Shown piece after piece: positions 9,508 to 18,857 of a stretch of DNA of 64,000 nt. The notes below the pieces were generated by a model. That model searched no databases, was not told the DNA's origin, and saw only the letters and a list, made by a program, of their open reading frames with translations. The stretch spans positions 62,001-126,000 of the forward strand of contig JAFIFX010000003.1 in the NCBI GenBank assembly GCA_020831805.1, given 5' to 3'. A program made the translations under genes and the position numbers. Source of the stretch: Planctomycetota bacterium (lineage in GTDB: Bacteria; Planctomycetota; Phycisphaerae; Phycisphaerales; UBA1924). The first letter of the stretch is position 1; each line of letters begins with the position of its first letter.

Positions 9508-11141
9508 GCCCGGTGCGCCTCCAGCAACGCCCGCAGCGTGTCCAGCGTGTCCGCCTCCGCCGCGGGCTTGTCGGTCCGCCAGCGCAGGATCCGCGGGAAT
9601 CGAACGGCGATCCCCGACTTGTGCCGCTCCGACGCCTGCAACCCCTCGAAGCCGAGTTCGAACACCTGCTCAGGTGTGACCTGCCGGAACGGCCCGCGCT
9701 TGGCTGTGGTGTTCGATCGGATCCAACGGTCCAGCCGCTCGATCTCGTCCTGCTCCAGCCCGGAGTACGCCTTGGCGAAGGTCACCAGCGCAGCGTCCTC
9801 CCCGGTTCGGTCCCACACGGCGAAGGTGTAGTCCGTGTAGAGGTTCGCCCGGCGCCCCGAGCCCGGCTGGGCCGCGGTCAGCACCGCATCGACCGTGTAG
9901 GGGTCCACCTTCCACTTGAACCAACCAGGCGTGTCGCCCGGCTTCGTCCGTCCCACGCCATAGACCGACCGGCGGTGCTTGAGCATCAGCCCCTCCGCCC
10001 CCCGCTCCCGGGCCGAGGCCTGCACCGCGGCCAGTTCTTCCCAACCAGAGGCCCCGAGCAGCGGCGAAAGCCGGATCGTCTCGTCGCCAAGCGCGGTAAT
10101 CACCTCTTCGAGCGCTGCCCGGCGGTCTTCGAACGGCTCCCGCCGCAGATCGCGCCCGGCCTGTTCAAGCAGGTCGTACGCGACCAGCACCGCCCGAGTC
10201 TCGTCAAACAGGTCCAACTGGTGCGTCGGCGCGACCTTGCGGTTCAGCCGCGTCTGCAACGCCGCGAAGCCCAGCGGCCCGCCGTCCCGCCCCCCCCGCC
10301 ACAGCAGCACCTCCCCGTCGAGCACCGTCCCGTCCAGCAACCCCGCCGCCGCCGCGGCGATCTCCGGGAACTGGTGCGCGATCGGCTCCTCCCCCCGCGA
10401 CCACAGGGCCGTCTGCCCCGCCCTGCGGATCAGCTGCGCCCGGATCCCGTCCCACTTCCACTCCGCCGCCCAGTCGCCCGGAGCGCCCAGCCCGGCCGCA
10501 TTTCCCTCCAGCGGGTGGGCCAGGAAGAACGGGTACGGCCGCGCGGCATCATCCGCCGCCTGTTCCGGCGACATCAACGCCGCGTACGCCTCCGCTGTGG
10601 GTCGAATACGCCCGATGAGCCGGTGGGCCATCACATCCGGCTCGATCCCGGCCACCGACGCGAGCGCCCGCGTCACCAGGCGCTTCTGCACCCCCAGCCG
10701 GAACCCGCCCCGGATCAGCTTGTGGTACACCAGCCGCTCGGCCGGACCGAACACCGCCCACGCGTCCCGGATGATGCGGCGTTTGTCATCCTCCGACGCC
10801 CCGACCAGCGCCAGCACCCGGTCCCCCATGGTGCGGTGCAGTGGCTCGTCCGCGTTGCCGGCGCCGTCCGGCAGCAGGAGCGCGATCGTCTCCGAAAGAT
10901 CCCCCACCGCCGCGTGGCACTCGGCCAGCAGCCACTCCGGCAGCCCGCTCGCCTCCAGCACCGACTCGCGCAGCACACTCGTGGTCGCCGCCCCCTTCGG
11001 CCGGTTGCCCGTGAGGAGCGCCAAGCCCCAGCACGCGTCCTCGGGCGGGGCATCGCGGAAGTAGGCCTCCAGCGCCGCGAGCTTCTCGCCGGTCGCCGTC
11101 GTCGCGTCCAGTTCCAGGAACAGCCGGGTGAACCGCCGCAT
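9504..11141 (-). CDS. ATP-dependent DNA ligase (ligase-associated DNA repair cluster)
   Basis: 545 residues. It seals nicks using ATP through a ligase-AMP intermediate. The adenylation site is EWKWDGIR with Lys229 (KxDG motif I). Downstream nucleotidyltransferase signatures include LDGEVLLW (motif III/IIIa area), EGLMLKHRRSVYG (motif IV) and GWFKWKVDPYTVDAV (motif V). About 210 residues before the catalytic domain form the DNA-binding domain, and an OB-fold follows at ~420-530. It belongs with the neighbouring exonuclease, helicase and PdeM as a four-gene repair set. It overlaps the exonuclease stop by 1 nt (TGATG) and the helicase start by 4 nt. Confidence 0.94.
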   Translation of the reverse strand: MRRFTRLFLELDATTATGEKLAALEAYFRDAPPEDACWGLALLTGNRPKGAATTSVLRESVLEASGLPEWLLAECHAAVGDLSETIALLLPDGAGNADEPLHRTMGDRVLALVGASEDDKRRIIRDAWAVFGPAERLVYHKLIRGGFRLGVQKRLVTRALASVAGIEPDVMAHRLIGRIRPTAEAYAALMSPEQAADDAARPYPFFLAHPLEGNAAGLGAPGDWAAEWKWDGIRAQLIRRAGQTALWSRGEEPIAHQFPEIAAAAAGLLDGTVLDGEVLLWRGGRDGGPLGFAALQTRLNRKVAPTHQLDLFDETRAVLVAYDLLEQAGRDLRREPFEDRRAALEEVITALGDETIRLSPLLGASGWEELAAVQASARERGAEGLMLKHRRSVYGVGRTKPGDTPGWFKWKVDPYTVDAVLTAAQPGSGRRANLYTDYTFAVWDRTGEDAALVTFAKAYSGLEQDEIERLDRWIRSNTTAKRGPFRQVTPEQVFELGFEGLQASERHKSGIAVRFPRILRWRTDKPAAEADTLDTLRALLEAHRA

Positions 11142-12220
11142 CAGGCCGCACCCCCCGGCCCCTGCACGCCGTCCTGTTCATCGCCCTCGCCCCGGTACCG
11201 CGTCGGCACCACGAAGGTCTCCACGCCCTCCCGCTCGGCCAGATACCGGGCCAACGCCTCGCTCGACCCGTGCGTCACCCCCACCCGCTTCGCCCCGGTG
11301 CGTCGGACCGTGTCGATCAACCCGTCCCAGTCCGCGTGGTCGGACAGCACGAAACCGCGGTCCACCGATCCCCACCGGCGCCGCCCGCGCACCCGCATCC
11401 ATCCCGAGACGAAGGCCGTGCGGATCCCGCCCTTCCCGCGGAACTTGCGGATCCACGCCGTGCCCGACGCCGACGGCGGGCACACGATCAGCCCCCGCCC
11501 CTTTAACTCCGGCGCGTTCGTCGCGTTCGCGTGGATCCAATCGGGCAGCACGATCCCGGCCTCCTGGTACACCCCCGTCGGCCCGTGCAACGCCCCGCGC
11601 AGCCCGATCGGTCCGATCGACGCGTCCAGCCCAGCCAGCACCCGCTGCGCCTTGCCCAGCGCGTACGCCAGCACCACCGTGGTCCGCCCCGCGTCCGCGT
11701 TCGACCGCCACCAGGCGTTCAGATCATCGAACACCGCCAGCGTGTCCCCCCAGCGGTAGATCGGCAGCCCGAAGGTCGACTCGGTCAGCAGCACATCGCA
11801 CGCCACCGGCTCGAACGGCTCGCAGGTCGGGTCCGGTTCGACCTTGTAATCGCCCGTCACCACCCAGGTCGGGCCCTCCTCCGGCACGACCCGCACCTGC
11901 GAGGATCCCAGCACATGCCCGGCCGGGTGCAGCGACACCGTCGTCGCCCCCAACCGCAGCGGCTCGCCGAACGCCGGCGTGTGCGCCTCGCCGATCCCCG
12001 ACATCCGCGACCGCATCAACGCCGCTGTGTTCGCCGACGCGATGTACCGCCCGCAGCCCGGCGTGGCGTGGTCCGCGTGGGCGTGCGTCACCACCGCCAG
12101 ATCAACCGGCCGCCACGGATCGATGTAAAACCCGCCCGCCTCGCACCAGAGGCCGCGGTCCGTCGGCACGATCAGGTCCGTCTTCACCGGCACGGCGGAT
12201 TGTTCGCTCCCCGACCTCAC
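11141..12220 (-). CDS. Ligase-associated DNA damage response exonuclease (metallo-beta-lactamase/beta-CASP)
   Basis: 359 residues of the metallo-beta-lactamase fold. The zinc motif THAHADH lies near residue 47, followed by AGHVLGSSQV, VTGDYKVEPDPTCEPF and a late FVLSDHADWDGL, with VFVSGWMRVRG-like sequence in between. Family members are DNA 5'/3' exonucleases working with the associated ligase. The GTG start (12220) overlaps the type III PKS stop as GTGA. A second in-frame GTG 11 codons later (MKTDLIVPTDRG) is possible, because the family normally starts close to that point. It is translationally chained to both neighbours. Confidence 0.9.
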   Translation of the reverse strand: MRSGSEQSAVPVKTDLIVPTDRGLWCEAGGFYIDPWRPVDLAVVTHAHADHATPGCGRYIASANTAALMRSRMSGIGEAHTPAFGEPLRLGATTVSLHPAGHVLGSSQVRVVPEEGPTWVVTGDYKVEPDPTCEPFEPVACDVLLTESTFGLPIYRWGDTLAVFDDLNAWWRSNADAGRTTVVLAYALGKAQRVLAGLDASIGPIGLRGALHGPTGVYQEAGIVLPDWIHANATNAPELKGRGLIVCPPSASGTAWIRKFRGKGGIRTAFVSGWMRVRGRRRWGSVDRGFVLSDHADWDGLIDTVRRTGAKRVGVTHGSSEALARYLAEREGVETFVVPTRYRGEGDEQDGVQGPGGAA

Positions 12221-13278
12221 GCCGAGTCGAGCAGCACCGCCTCGCCCGCCAGCCCCGGCCCGAAGGCCAGGGCCGCCATCGGCAAGGCTTCACCCCGTTC
12301 CAGCATCCGCCGGATGATGAACAGGATCGTCGGCGAGGACATGTTGCCGTGGGCCTCCAGCACCGCCAGGGCGTCGGAAACCTGCGGATCGCTCAGCCCG
12401 AGGGCCCGGCGCACGCTGTCCACGATCCGCGGACCGCCGGGGTGCACCGCCCACGACCCGATCTCGGCCCGAGTCAGCCCGTGCGCCCCCAGCCAGCCGT
12501 CCACCCACCCGCCGACATGCCGTTCGAGCAGCCCGGGCACCCGGGCCGACAGTGACATCACGAACCCGTGGTCGCTGATCCGCCAGCCCATTTCGCCGAG
12601 CGAGTCATCGAACAGATGCGAGCCGAAGGCACGCAGCCGCGGCCCATCCCCGCCCTGCGACACCACGCACGCCGCCGCCCCGTCGCCGAACAACGCGTTG
12701 GCCGTCACCGCCCCGTCCACGGGCCGGTACTGGAAATGCACCGAGCAGATCTCCACACAGCACAGCAGCACGACCGCGTCCGGGTCGGTCTGCGCCAGCG
12801 CCGCCGCCACCCGCAAGCCATTGATCGCGCCGTGGCAACCCATATATCCGACCATTGTCCGCTGCACGCTCGGCGCCAGCCCAAGCCTCCGCACCAACTC
12901 GATATCCACACCCGGCGCATGAAAGCCCGTGCAGGAGACCGTCACCAGGTGCGTGATCCGGGCTCCTTCCACCGCGGAACGCACGAGCGCATCCCGGCAC
13001 GCCTCCTCGGCCAGCCCCGGCGCGACCTGTCGGTAGCGCAGCATCCGATCCCCCGTGCCGGGCCCGTCCGCTTCCTCGGCCGCGAAGTAGGTCGATCGAC
13101 CTTGCTCCGCGATCACCGTCTGGCGTGTCCGCACCCCGGTCTGGGCGTAGAGCGCGGCCAGCGAGCGCCCCCGCTTCTCGTTGAGTCGCATCAGGCCGGC
13201 CGCGATGACCGCCGCCCGGTCCTGCTCCAGGTCGAACCGCGGCGTGGCTGTCCCGATGGCGTGCAACACCGCGTTCAT
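12217..13278 (-). CDS. Type III polyketide synthase (chalcone synthase-like)
   Basis: 353 residues, the normal length for a homodimeric type III PKS. These enzymes extend an acyl-CoA starter with malonyl-CoA and cyclise it, giving alkylresorcinols, alkylpyrones or similar phenolic lipids in bacteria. The catalytic triad is visible: Cys148 in GYMGCHGAINGLR, His279 in WAVHPGG and Asn312 in EAHGNMSSPT. The conserved LVTVSCTGFHAPGVD and FGDGAAACV strands are also present. The ATG at 13278 overlaps the oxidoreductase stop (ATGA). It follows a methyltransferase and an FAD oxidoreductase, the same trio of activities as the Streptomyces griseus srs phenolic-lipid operon. The starter unit and product cannot be read from sequence. 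Confidence 0.92.
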   Translation of the reverse strand: MNAVLHAIGTATPRFDLEQDRAAVIAAGLMRLNEKRGRSLAALYAQTGVRTRQTVIAEQGRSTYFAAEEADGPGTGDRMLRYRQVAPGLAEEACRDALVRSAVEGARITHLVTVSCTGFHAPGVDIELVRRLGLAPSVQRTMVGYMGCHGAINGLRVAAALAQTDPDAVVLLCCVEICSVHFQYRPVDGAVTANALFGDGAAACVVSQGGDGPRLRAFGSHLFDDSLGEMGWRISDHGFVMSLSARVPGLLERHVGGWVDGWLGAHGLTRAEIGSWAVHPGGPRIVDSVRRALGLSDPQVSDALAVLEAHGNMSSPTILFIIRRMLERGEALPMAALAFGPGLAGEAVLLDSA

Positions 13279-14381
13279 GCGTGCCCGCCGATCAGGCGAC
13301 CGACCACCGCAGCCCGAGCGGGCCGCCCGGCCCCGAGCGCGGCCATGGCTGCGTGCATGGCAAGCGGCGAGCGCAGCCCCCTCGACACAACCCGGCAACG
13401 GGCACGGCGCCAGCGGAACAGACCCGCGTGCGTCCGCGCCCACGCGCCCGCGTGCCGGTCCGAGGCCAGCGCCCGATCGAGCACCGGGGCCAACGCCGCC
13501 GCCCCCAGCATCGCCCAGGACATCCCCTCGCCCGTGATCGGCTCGACATACCCCGCCGCGTCACCCACCCGGTACAGCCGGCCCCGCTGGGCCGGCGTGG
13601 ATCGGGTCAGCGCGGGCGTGCCGACCCACCCCGTACCGGGGGCCGTCACCCCAAGGCCCGCTTCATCGCAGATCGCCCGCATCGCCTCACCGGGCGAGCC
13701 GCAGGAACGAACGAATGCGGGGTCCACCGCCGCCGCCCAGTTCGCCATGCCGTCTTCGGTGACCACACGCCCAAGATAGCCGCGGCGTCCGACCAGCATC
13801 GTCAGCTCGTCATCCGGGAGTGATCCCGCACCCGTCAACGGCGCGACGACGCCCAGGCCGATCCAGGCATCCTTGGAAACCGCCGCGCCGGCCTCGCCGT
13901 CGCGGCCTGCCGAACGGATCCCCCCGGCCAGCACAACGCTCCGCGCGGGCACGGTCTGATCGTCGACCACGACCGAGCCGTCGCCGAACACACGCGCGTG
14001 CGTCTGGTCGACAAAGTGAGCGCCGGCCTCGCGGGCCGCCAAGACCAGCGCGGCATCGAGCGCACCCCGTGACACCGCCACCATCCCACGCATCGGGACC
14101 AGCACCGACCGCCCGCGCCAGACCAGCCGCGTACGCACGACCGGCCGCGCCCCGATCCGGCCGAGCAAGCCGCCAAGCCCGACCCGCTGCAGCGTCTCCA
14201 CGCCGGCGACGCCCAGGCACGCGCCGCACACCTTCCACCGTGGAAACCGGGCCTTCTCGACCAGAAGGACCGATCGACCCCGCCGGGCGATCTCACGAGC
14301 GGCGAGGGCCCCGGCCGGGCCGGCCCCGATGACCACCGCGTCCCAATGGCGCCCGGCCATGTCCGCGTTCGGATCCATCAT
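13275..14381 (-). CDS. FAD-dependent oxidoreductase/monooxygenase of the polyketide cassette
   Basis: 368 residues. An N-terminal dinucleotide fold VVIGAGPAGALAARE with GRSVLLVEK binds FAD. KVCGACLG follows, and YRVGDAAGYVEPITGEGMSWAM is the second FAD-binding (GD) motif with the EPITGEG sequence typical of geranylgeranyl-reductase/halogenase-like flavoproteins. It may hydroxylate or otherwise modify the polyketide made by the next gene. Two tandem ATGs (14381 and 14378) overlap the methyltransferase stop; the first gives a 4-nt ATGA overlap and is preferred. It lies between the methyltransferase and the PKS in the same operon. Confidence 0.87.
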   Translation of the reverse strand: MMDPNADMAGRHWDAVVIGAGPAGALAAREIARRGRSVLLVEKARFPRWKVCGACLGVAGVETLQRVGLGGLLGRIGARPVVRTRLVWRGRSVLVPMRGMVAVSRGALDAALVLAAREAGAHFVDQTHARVFGDGSVVVDDQTVPARSVVLAGGIRSAGRDGEAGAAVSKDAWIGLGVVAPLTGAGSLPDDELTMLVGRRGYLGRVVTEDGMANWAAAVDPAFVRSCGSPGEAMRAICDEAGLGVTAPGTGWVGTPALTRSTPAQRGRLYRVGDAAGYVEPITGEGMSWAMLGAAALAPVLDRALASDRHAGAWARTHAGLFRWRRARCRVVSRGLRSPLAMHAAMAALGAGRPARAAVVGRLIGGHA

Positions 14382-15079
14382 TGGGTGTCCCAGGTCATCG
14401 TCATCCTGGCCGGGTAGCAACGACGCACGCGAGCACCAGGCATCCCCGCACGCTCGGCCAACCCCAGCATCTCACCCGAGGTGAACGCCGCCCGGGCCGA
14501 GATCACCGCATCGGTGTGGACCACCCGCGACCGTGTCAGCAACCGCGGCACGGCCACCGCCAGCGCCGATCCCCACACGCACCGGCGGAGGTCGTTGACC
14601 GAAACAATCCCATCGCGGCAGGCGGCACGCATGCGGTCAAGCGCCGAGACGGCGTTCGCTTCGGTCAGGTGGTGCATGAACAGCGAGCAGGTCACAAGGT
14701 CCGCCTCCGGCAGCGGCGACTCGACCACATCAAGGACAAGCACATCCGCTTCCAGCCCGCAGGCCCTGGCCCGGCTCCTGCACAGATCAGCCGCGCGCTC
14801 GCTGATATCGGTCATGGTCAGGTCGACGCCGATCCCGACATCCCACGCCGCCCGGGCCAGCGCGACCGCTCCATCCCCGCTCCCTGAGGCGACATCCACC
14901 ACACGCACGGGACGTCCCAGACGCATGGCCAGCCGCTTCAGCGGCGCCAGATGAGCCCGCGAGGCAAGCGAGAGCCGATTGATGCGAGCCAACCCGCGCA
15001 GCGCAAGCTCATGGTCCGCCGAGCTCAAGGCCGGATCGTCCATCAACTCAGGCTGCAGCACACGCGGCACGCAGGCCAC
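14378..15079 (-). CDS. Class I SAM-dependent methyltransferase of the polyketide cassette
   Basis: 233 residues. Motif I RVVDVASGSGDGAVALARA lies at about residues 59-77, followed by LTMTDIS, VLVLDVVESPLPEADLVTCSLFMHHL (motifs II-III area) and a C-terminal cap. It probably O- or C-methylates the phenolic product, like SrsB in Streptomyces, but this is inference from context. It is the first gene of the chain running down to purD. The start is a GTG at 15079; no internal ATG leaves an intact N-terminal helix. It ends with a 4-nt overlap to the flavoprotein. Confidence 0.85.
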   Translation of the reverse strand: MACVPRVLQPELMDDPALSSADHELALRGLARINRLSLASRAHLAPLKRLAMRLGRPVRVVDVASGSGDGAVALARAAWDVGIGVDLTMTDISERAADLCRSRARACGLEADVLVLDVVESPLPEADLVTCSLFMHHLTEANAVSALDRMRAACRDGIVSVNDLRRCVWGSALAVAVPRLLTRSRVVHTDAVISARAAFTSGEMLGLAERAGMPGARVRRCYPARMTMTWDTQ

Positions 15080-15127
15080 CCTTTCCCATCACGGACGCGA
15101 CAACCGCGGCCAGGACATGGTATGGGT

Positions 15128-15149
15128 TCGGGCGGGCCGGCCCGCCCGA
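15128..15149. terminator. Perfect 22-bp GC palindrome between the tricorn and PKS transcription units
   Basis: A TCGGGCGGGCC half-site is followed directly by its reverse complement. It lies 33 nt after the tricorn-like gene stop and 49 nt before the methyltransferase start, both on the minus strand. There is no U-tract, so this may be a factor-dependent terminator, a transcript-stabilising hairpin or a protein site. Confidence 0.35.
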
Positions 15150-15181
15150 TGCCGGGGGCTGCGGGTCGGCGACCGAGCGGA

Positions 15182-18100
15182 TCAATCCAGCCGCTTGAGC
15201 AGATCCTCCACCGCGGCCTTCAACTGGCGATCCACCCCGTCGACCTCGTCCTGGGGGGTCTGGGGGACCAGGATGTCGGGCATGGCCCCGTTGTTCTCCA
15301 TGTCCGTGCCGTCCGGGGTGAACCAGCCACGGAAGGGCTGGCGCACCCGCGTCCCGTCGACCAGCGTGAACGCCCCGGTGGAGATCACGCTGCCGTGGGT
15401 CTGCTCACCGACCAGCGTGCCGCGGCCGACGGTTTTGAACGCGTGCGAGATGATCTCTGCGTTCGAGAAGCTCTTGGTGTTGCACAGCATGTTGACCGGC
15501 AGGTTGTACCGCTGGATGAACAGCCGGTCCTGCGGGTACCCGCGTCCGTTCTCCTCGGTCGCGCCGCGGGGGATGGTGTAGGCATGCTTGGGGTACATCA
15601 GCGAGGCGAGGACACGGTCCGTCGTCCAGCCGCCGCCGTTGCTCCGCACATCGATGATCAGGCCATCGCGTCCGTACGCGGCGGCGAAGAGGTCCCGCTC
15701 GAACTCGACCAGGTCCGGGGCTCCCATCGCCCGGATGTGCAGGTACCCGAGACGCCCGTCCGAGAGCTCGTGGACCATGCGGGCGTTGGACAACTGCCAG
15801 TCATCGTAACGCAGGGCGCGTTCAGCGCCGTTCGATATGGGCACCACGATCAGGTCGACCGATCGGGTGATCGAACCCCCGTTCTCCTGGGGGATGGACC
15901 GATCGACGGTGACGATGGTTTCATCGCCGGTACGCCCGGCGAGCCGCATATCGAGGGTGTCGCCGGGTCGAAGCGGTTCCAGCTCGATCGCGGTGATCAC
16001 ATCCCCCTCACGCAGGCCCATCTCCCCCACAATGGTCCGCGAGCGAGGCAGCACCCGGTCCACACGGAACCGCCCGTCGCCCAGCGGCGTCGCGTCGATG
16101 CCCAGTCTGCCGGAGGCGCGGAAGTCCGGGTTCGAGTAGTCCGACGGCGGCGTCACGCCCAGGTGCGAAGCGCTCAGCTCGCCCAGAAGGCGGATCGCCA
16201 CATCGGCGAACTCGTTCGCGGTATACGCCCGCGCGGCCAGCTCCGCGTACTCCTCCGTCAGCTTCTCCCAGTCCAGATCCTTCATCGTCGGGTGGTAGAA
16301 GGTCCGGCCCAGCGTCCGGGCCATCTCGTGGAACTTCTGCAGGCTGTGCGCCCGATGATCGAGCTCGATCCGGTGCGAGATGTCATGCCGGTTCGTCGAC
16401 GCGCCGGTCGGGGAGACCGTGCTCGCCCGCCCCGAGGCGATGATCACGACGCGCGAGCCGTCCATCGAGACCTGCTGCGGCGAGCCCGCCGTCGCCAGCC
16501 GACGCTCGTCGCTGCCGTCCCACTTGACCGAATACACGCCCGTCGTGCCGCCCGCGCCGCCGACAGCGCGGAAGATCAGCCGGTCGCCCGCAGGCGTGAT
16601 TTTCAGCGAGGTTGTGTTCCCGGGGTAGCTGGTCACCCGGCGGAGACGCCGGTACGCGTCCTCTAGGTCCTCTCGGGTGAACGGCGCATCGCCCGCCTTC
16701 TTGTCTTCCTTGCGTTCGGCGCTCCAGTCGATCGGGTCGATCGCCCCACGCCGGCGCGTCGCGTCCGAACGTGACTTGAGGTACGCCTCGATCTCACGGT
16801 TGGTCATGGCCTCCATCGAACGGTCGAGCATCACGACATGGACATCGTGATCGCCCTCCCGCTCGGAAAGAAACGCCAGGATCTTGCCGTCCGCCGACCA
16901 ACGCGGCGAGTGGTCGTTGTTGGGGTGCTTGGTCAGGTTCACCCCCGGCCAGGAGCCGTCCACCGGCGCAATGATGATGTCCGTGTTGTAGTCCGCGTCG
17001 TTCACGCTGTACGCGATGAAGTCGCCCACCGGGCTCCAGCGGAAATCCATGCGGAAATCCCAGTGCTCCAGCAGCACCGTGTCTTCACCGGTCAGCAGAT
17101 CGCGGACGATCAGGTCCCCGCGTGTCCGCTTGAAGGCCAGCCGCGTCCCATCGGGCGACGGCGAGGGGGAGAAGTCGTCGGTCGCCTCGACCACGATCGG
17201 ATGGATCTCGAACCGGATCGCGTCCTGCCATCGCCCCGTGACCTGCGCCTTGGTGGGCTTCTTCCCATCCTTCTTCTTGTCTTCCGGCTCGGGCTCGCCG
17301 TTCTCGGGCTCGTCGGCATTCTCCCCGCTGGGGGCTTCCGGCTCCGGCTGCCTCATGGCCTCGGCGAACCTGTCCCGGATGTCCTTGCGCGTCAGGGAGA
17401 CCGTCGCCGCGTAGATCGAATCAGTCCCGTCCTTGTCCGAGACAAAGTAGAGCCTCGACATGTCGGGCGACCACGCGATGTCCCTCGCCCGGGCCATGTC
17501 CTGGGTGACCGGTACGGTGGTGCTCCCGTCCTCGATGGCCTGGATGTACACGTCGCCGAAGGCCACATACGCCATCACCTTGCCGTCGGGGCTGAGCAGG
17601 GCCTCGTCCACATCGCGCGAGACATCCCGGGATTCACGCCTCGGGAACGCGTCCGCCGGCGCAGTGATCCGCATCCTTGATTCCGATTCCAGACGCCTGC
17701 CCCCGAACCGCGCGGCGTAGAGCCCGTCCCACTTCGCGTAGACCAGCGCCCGACCGTCACGCGAAACATCAAAGCCAAGGATGTCACGATCGGTGTTACC
17801 CGTCAGCCGGATCGCCCCGTCCTCGCCGGTGCGGGGATCCATCGACCACAACCCGATCGTCTCCTGATCACCCCGATCCGACATGTAAATGATCGTGTTG
17901 CGGTTCCGCCACTTCGGCTCGGCGTCGTGACCATTCCACTCCGTCAGCCGTGTGAAGCTCCCGTCCGACTCGTCGTACAGGTAGACATCACGGTCATCCG
18001 GGCCGCGATAATGCCGCCGGGTCAGGCTCGTGCCACCGCGCTCGAAGGCGTACGACGAACCGTCCGGCGACATGGTGGCCGCCTGGCCGAACGCGTCGTG

Positions 18101-18577
18101 CAGCCGGGTCAGGGGCCCGCCCTCGACGGGAACCCAGTACGGCCGAGCCGACCGGTAGACATCCCCCTCGATCGCACCGGACACCAGGATCCTCGAGCCA
18201 TCCGCCGAGAAGCCCGACAGGCTCAGGGCCCCGTCCTCGAAGGTGACCTGCCGGACATCCGTGCCGTCCGGACGCATCAAGTGGATGCTCCGCCGCCCCG
18301 ACCGCGTCGACTCGAACGCGATCCATTGCCCGTCCGGGCTCCAGGCCGAGGCCGACTCGGTGGCCGGGTGCGCGGTGAGCCGGAACGCCTCCCCGCCGCC
18401 GATCGGAACCCTCCAGAGATCCCCCCGCCAGGAGAACACGACCTGACGCCCGTCCGGACTGATGGACGGGTGCCGCGGCAGGTCCACTTCGCCTGCTCGC
18501 CCCATTCCGGCCAAGACGCCAACCAACAGAGCGGCCACCGCCGCCCAGACACGAACACCGACAACACGCTGGTACAT
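15182..18577 (-). CDS. Tricorn-type S41 protease with N-terminal beta-propeller, secreted
   Basis: 1131 residues. A Sec signal peptide (residues ~1-28, WAAVAALLVGVLAGMGRA) is followed by WD40-like/PD40 propeller repeats (SPDGRQVVFSWRGDLW, WSPDGQWIAFESTRSG, and so on to about residue 680), a helical C1 region, a PDZ domain (~830-920) and an S41 peptidase core. SASH near residue 816 matches the tricorn Ser-His pair, and KSFSNAE near 1040 carries the nucleophile Ser. It probably trims peptides outside the cytoplasm, unlike the cytosolic archaeal enzyme. A charged Glu/Lys-rich insert (~400-440, PEPEDKKKDGKKPT) lies in the propeller part. It is a monocistronic unit with a likely extended -10 promoter 65 nt upstream. 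Confidence 0.9.
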   Translation of the reverse strand: MYQRVVGVRVWAAVAALLVGVLAGMGRAGEVDLPRHPSISPDGRQVVFSWRGDLWRVPIGGGEAFRLTAHPATESASAWSPDGQWIAFESTRSGRRSIHLMRPDGTDVRQVTFEDGALSLSGFSADGSRILVSGAIEGDVYRSARPYWVPVEGGPLTRLHDAFGQAATMSPDGSSYAFERGGTSLTRRHYRGPDDRDVYLYDESDGSFTRLTEWNGHDAEPKWRNRNTIIYMSDRGDQETIGLWSMDPRTGEDGAIRLTGNTDRDILGFDVSRDGRALVYAKWDGLYAARFGGRRLESESRMRITAPADAFPRRESRDVSRDVDEALLSPDGKVMAYVAFGDVYIQAIEDGSTTVPVTQDMARARDIAWSPDMSRLYFVSDKDGTDSIYAATVSLTRKDIRDRFAEAMRQPEPEAPSGENADEPENGEPEPEDKKKDGKKPTKAQVTGRWQDAIRFEIHPIVVEATDDFSPSPSPDGTRLAFKRTRGDLIVRDLLTGEDTVLLEHWDFRMDFRWSPVGDFIAYSVNDADYNTDIIIAPVDGSWPGVNLTKHPNNDHSPRWSADGKILAFLSEREGDHDVHVVMLDRSMEAMTNREIEAYLKSRSDATRRRGAIDPIDWSAERKEDKKAGDAPFTREDLEDAYRRLRRVTSYPGNTTSLKITPAGDRLIFRAVGGAGGTTGVYSVKWDGSDERRLATAGSPQQVSMDGSRVVIIASGRASTVSPTGASTNRHDISHRIELDHRAHSLQKFHEMARTLGRTFYHPTMKDLDWEKLTEEYAELAARAYTANEFADVAIRLLGELSASHLGVTPPSDYSNPDFRASGRLGIDATPLGDGRFRVDRVLPRSRTIVGEMGLREGDVITAIELEPLRPGDTLDMRLAGRTGDETIVTVDRSIPQENGGSITRSVDLIVVPISNGAERALRYDDWQLSNARMVHELSDGRLGYLHIRAMGAPDLVEFERDLFAAAYGRDGLIIDVRSNGGGWTTDRVLASLMYPKHAYTIPRGATEENGRGYPQDRLFIQRYNLPVNMLCNTKSFSNAEIISHAFKTVGRGTLVGEQTHGSVISTGAFTLVDGTRVRQPFRGWFTPDGTDMENNGAMPDILVPQTPQDEVDGVDRQLKAAVEDLLKRLD

Positions 18578-18641
18578 GCAGAACTCCGATTCGGAGGGGA
18601 GGATGCCACGGCTTGGCGTTCAGAATTCACGCCGTACCACA

Positions 18642-18650
18642 ATATACCAG
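18642..18650 (-). promoter_or_regulatory. Candidate extended -10 promoter of the tricorn gene
   Basis: On the minus strand TGG is followed by TATATT, an extended -10 (TGnTATAAT-like) in an otherwise GC-rich gap, 65 nt before the ATG at 18577. No convincing -35 is seen. Confidence 0.4.
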
Positions 18651-18857
18651 AATCAGCACCCGGAGGTGGCGTCGTGTGCAAGGCACTGTGGCAAAGGCAT
18701 TTATGACTAGGTAGGCGGGGGGCGACCCGCTTTCAGTCGAAAATGAGTCGCGATTCACCCGCCATTCAGACCCCCCGCACACCCGCATCGCATCATTTGA
18801 CAACTCGGACGCGGTCCGGGATGGGTCCTTCAACCTCCACGAAAGGGGTTTGCCATC

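Noticed and set aside
18797..18825. TTGACA as a full sigma70 promoter for the entericidin gene
   Set aside because: The hexamer is perfect, but 17 bp downstream reads GATGGG, with no usable -10 at any normal spacing.
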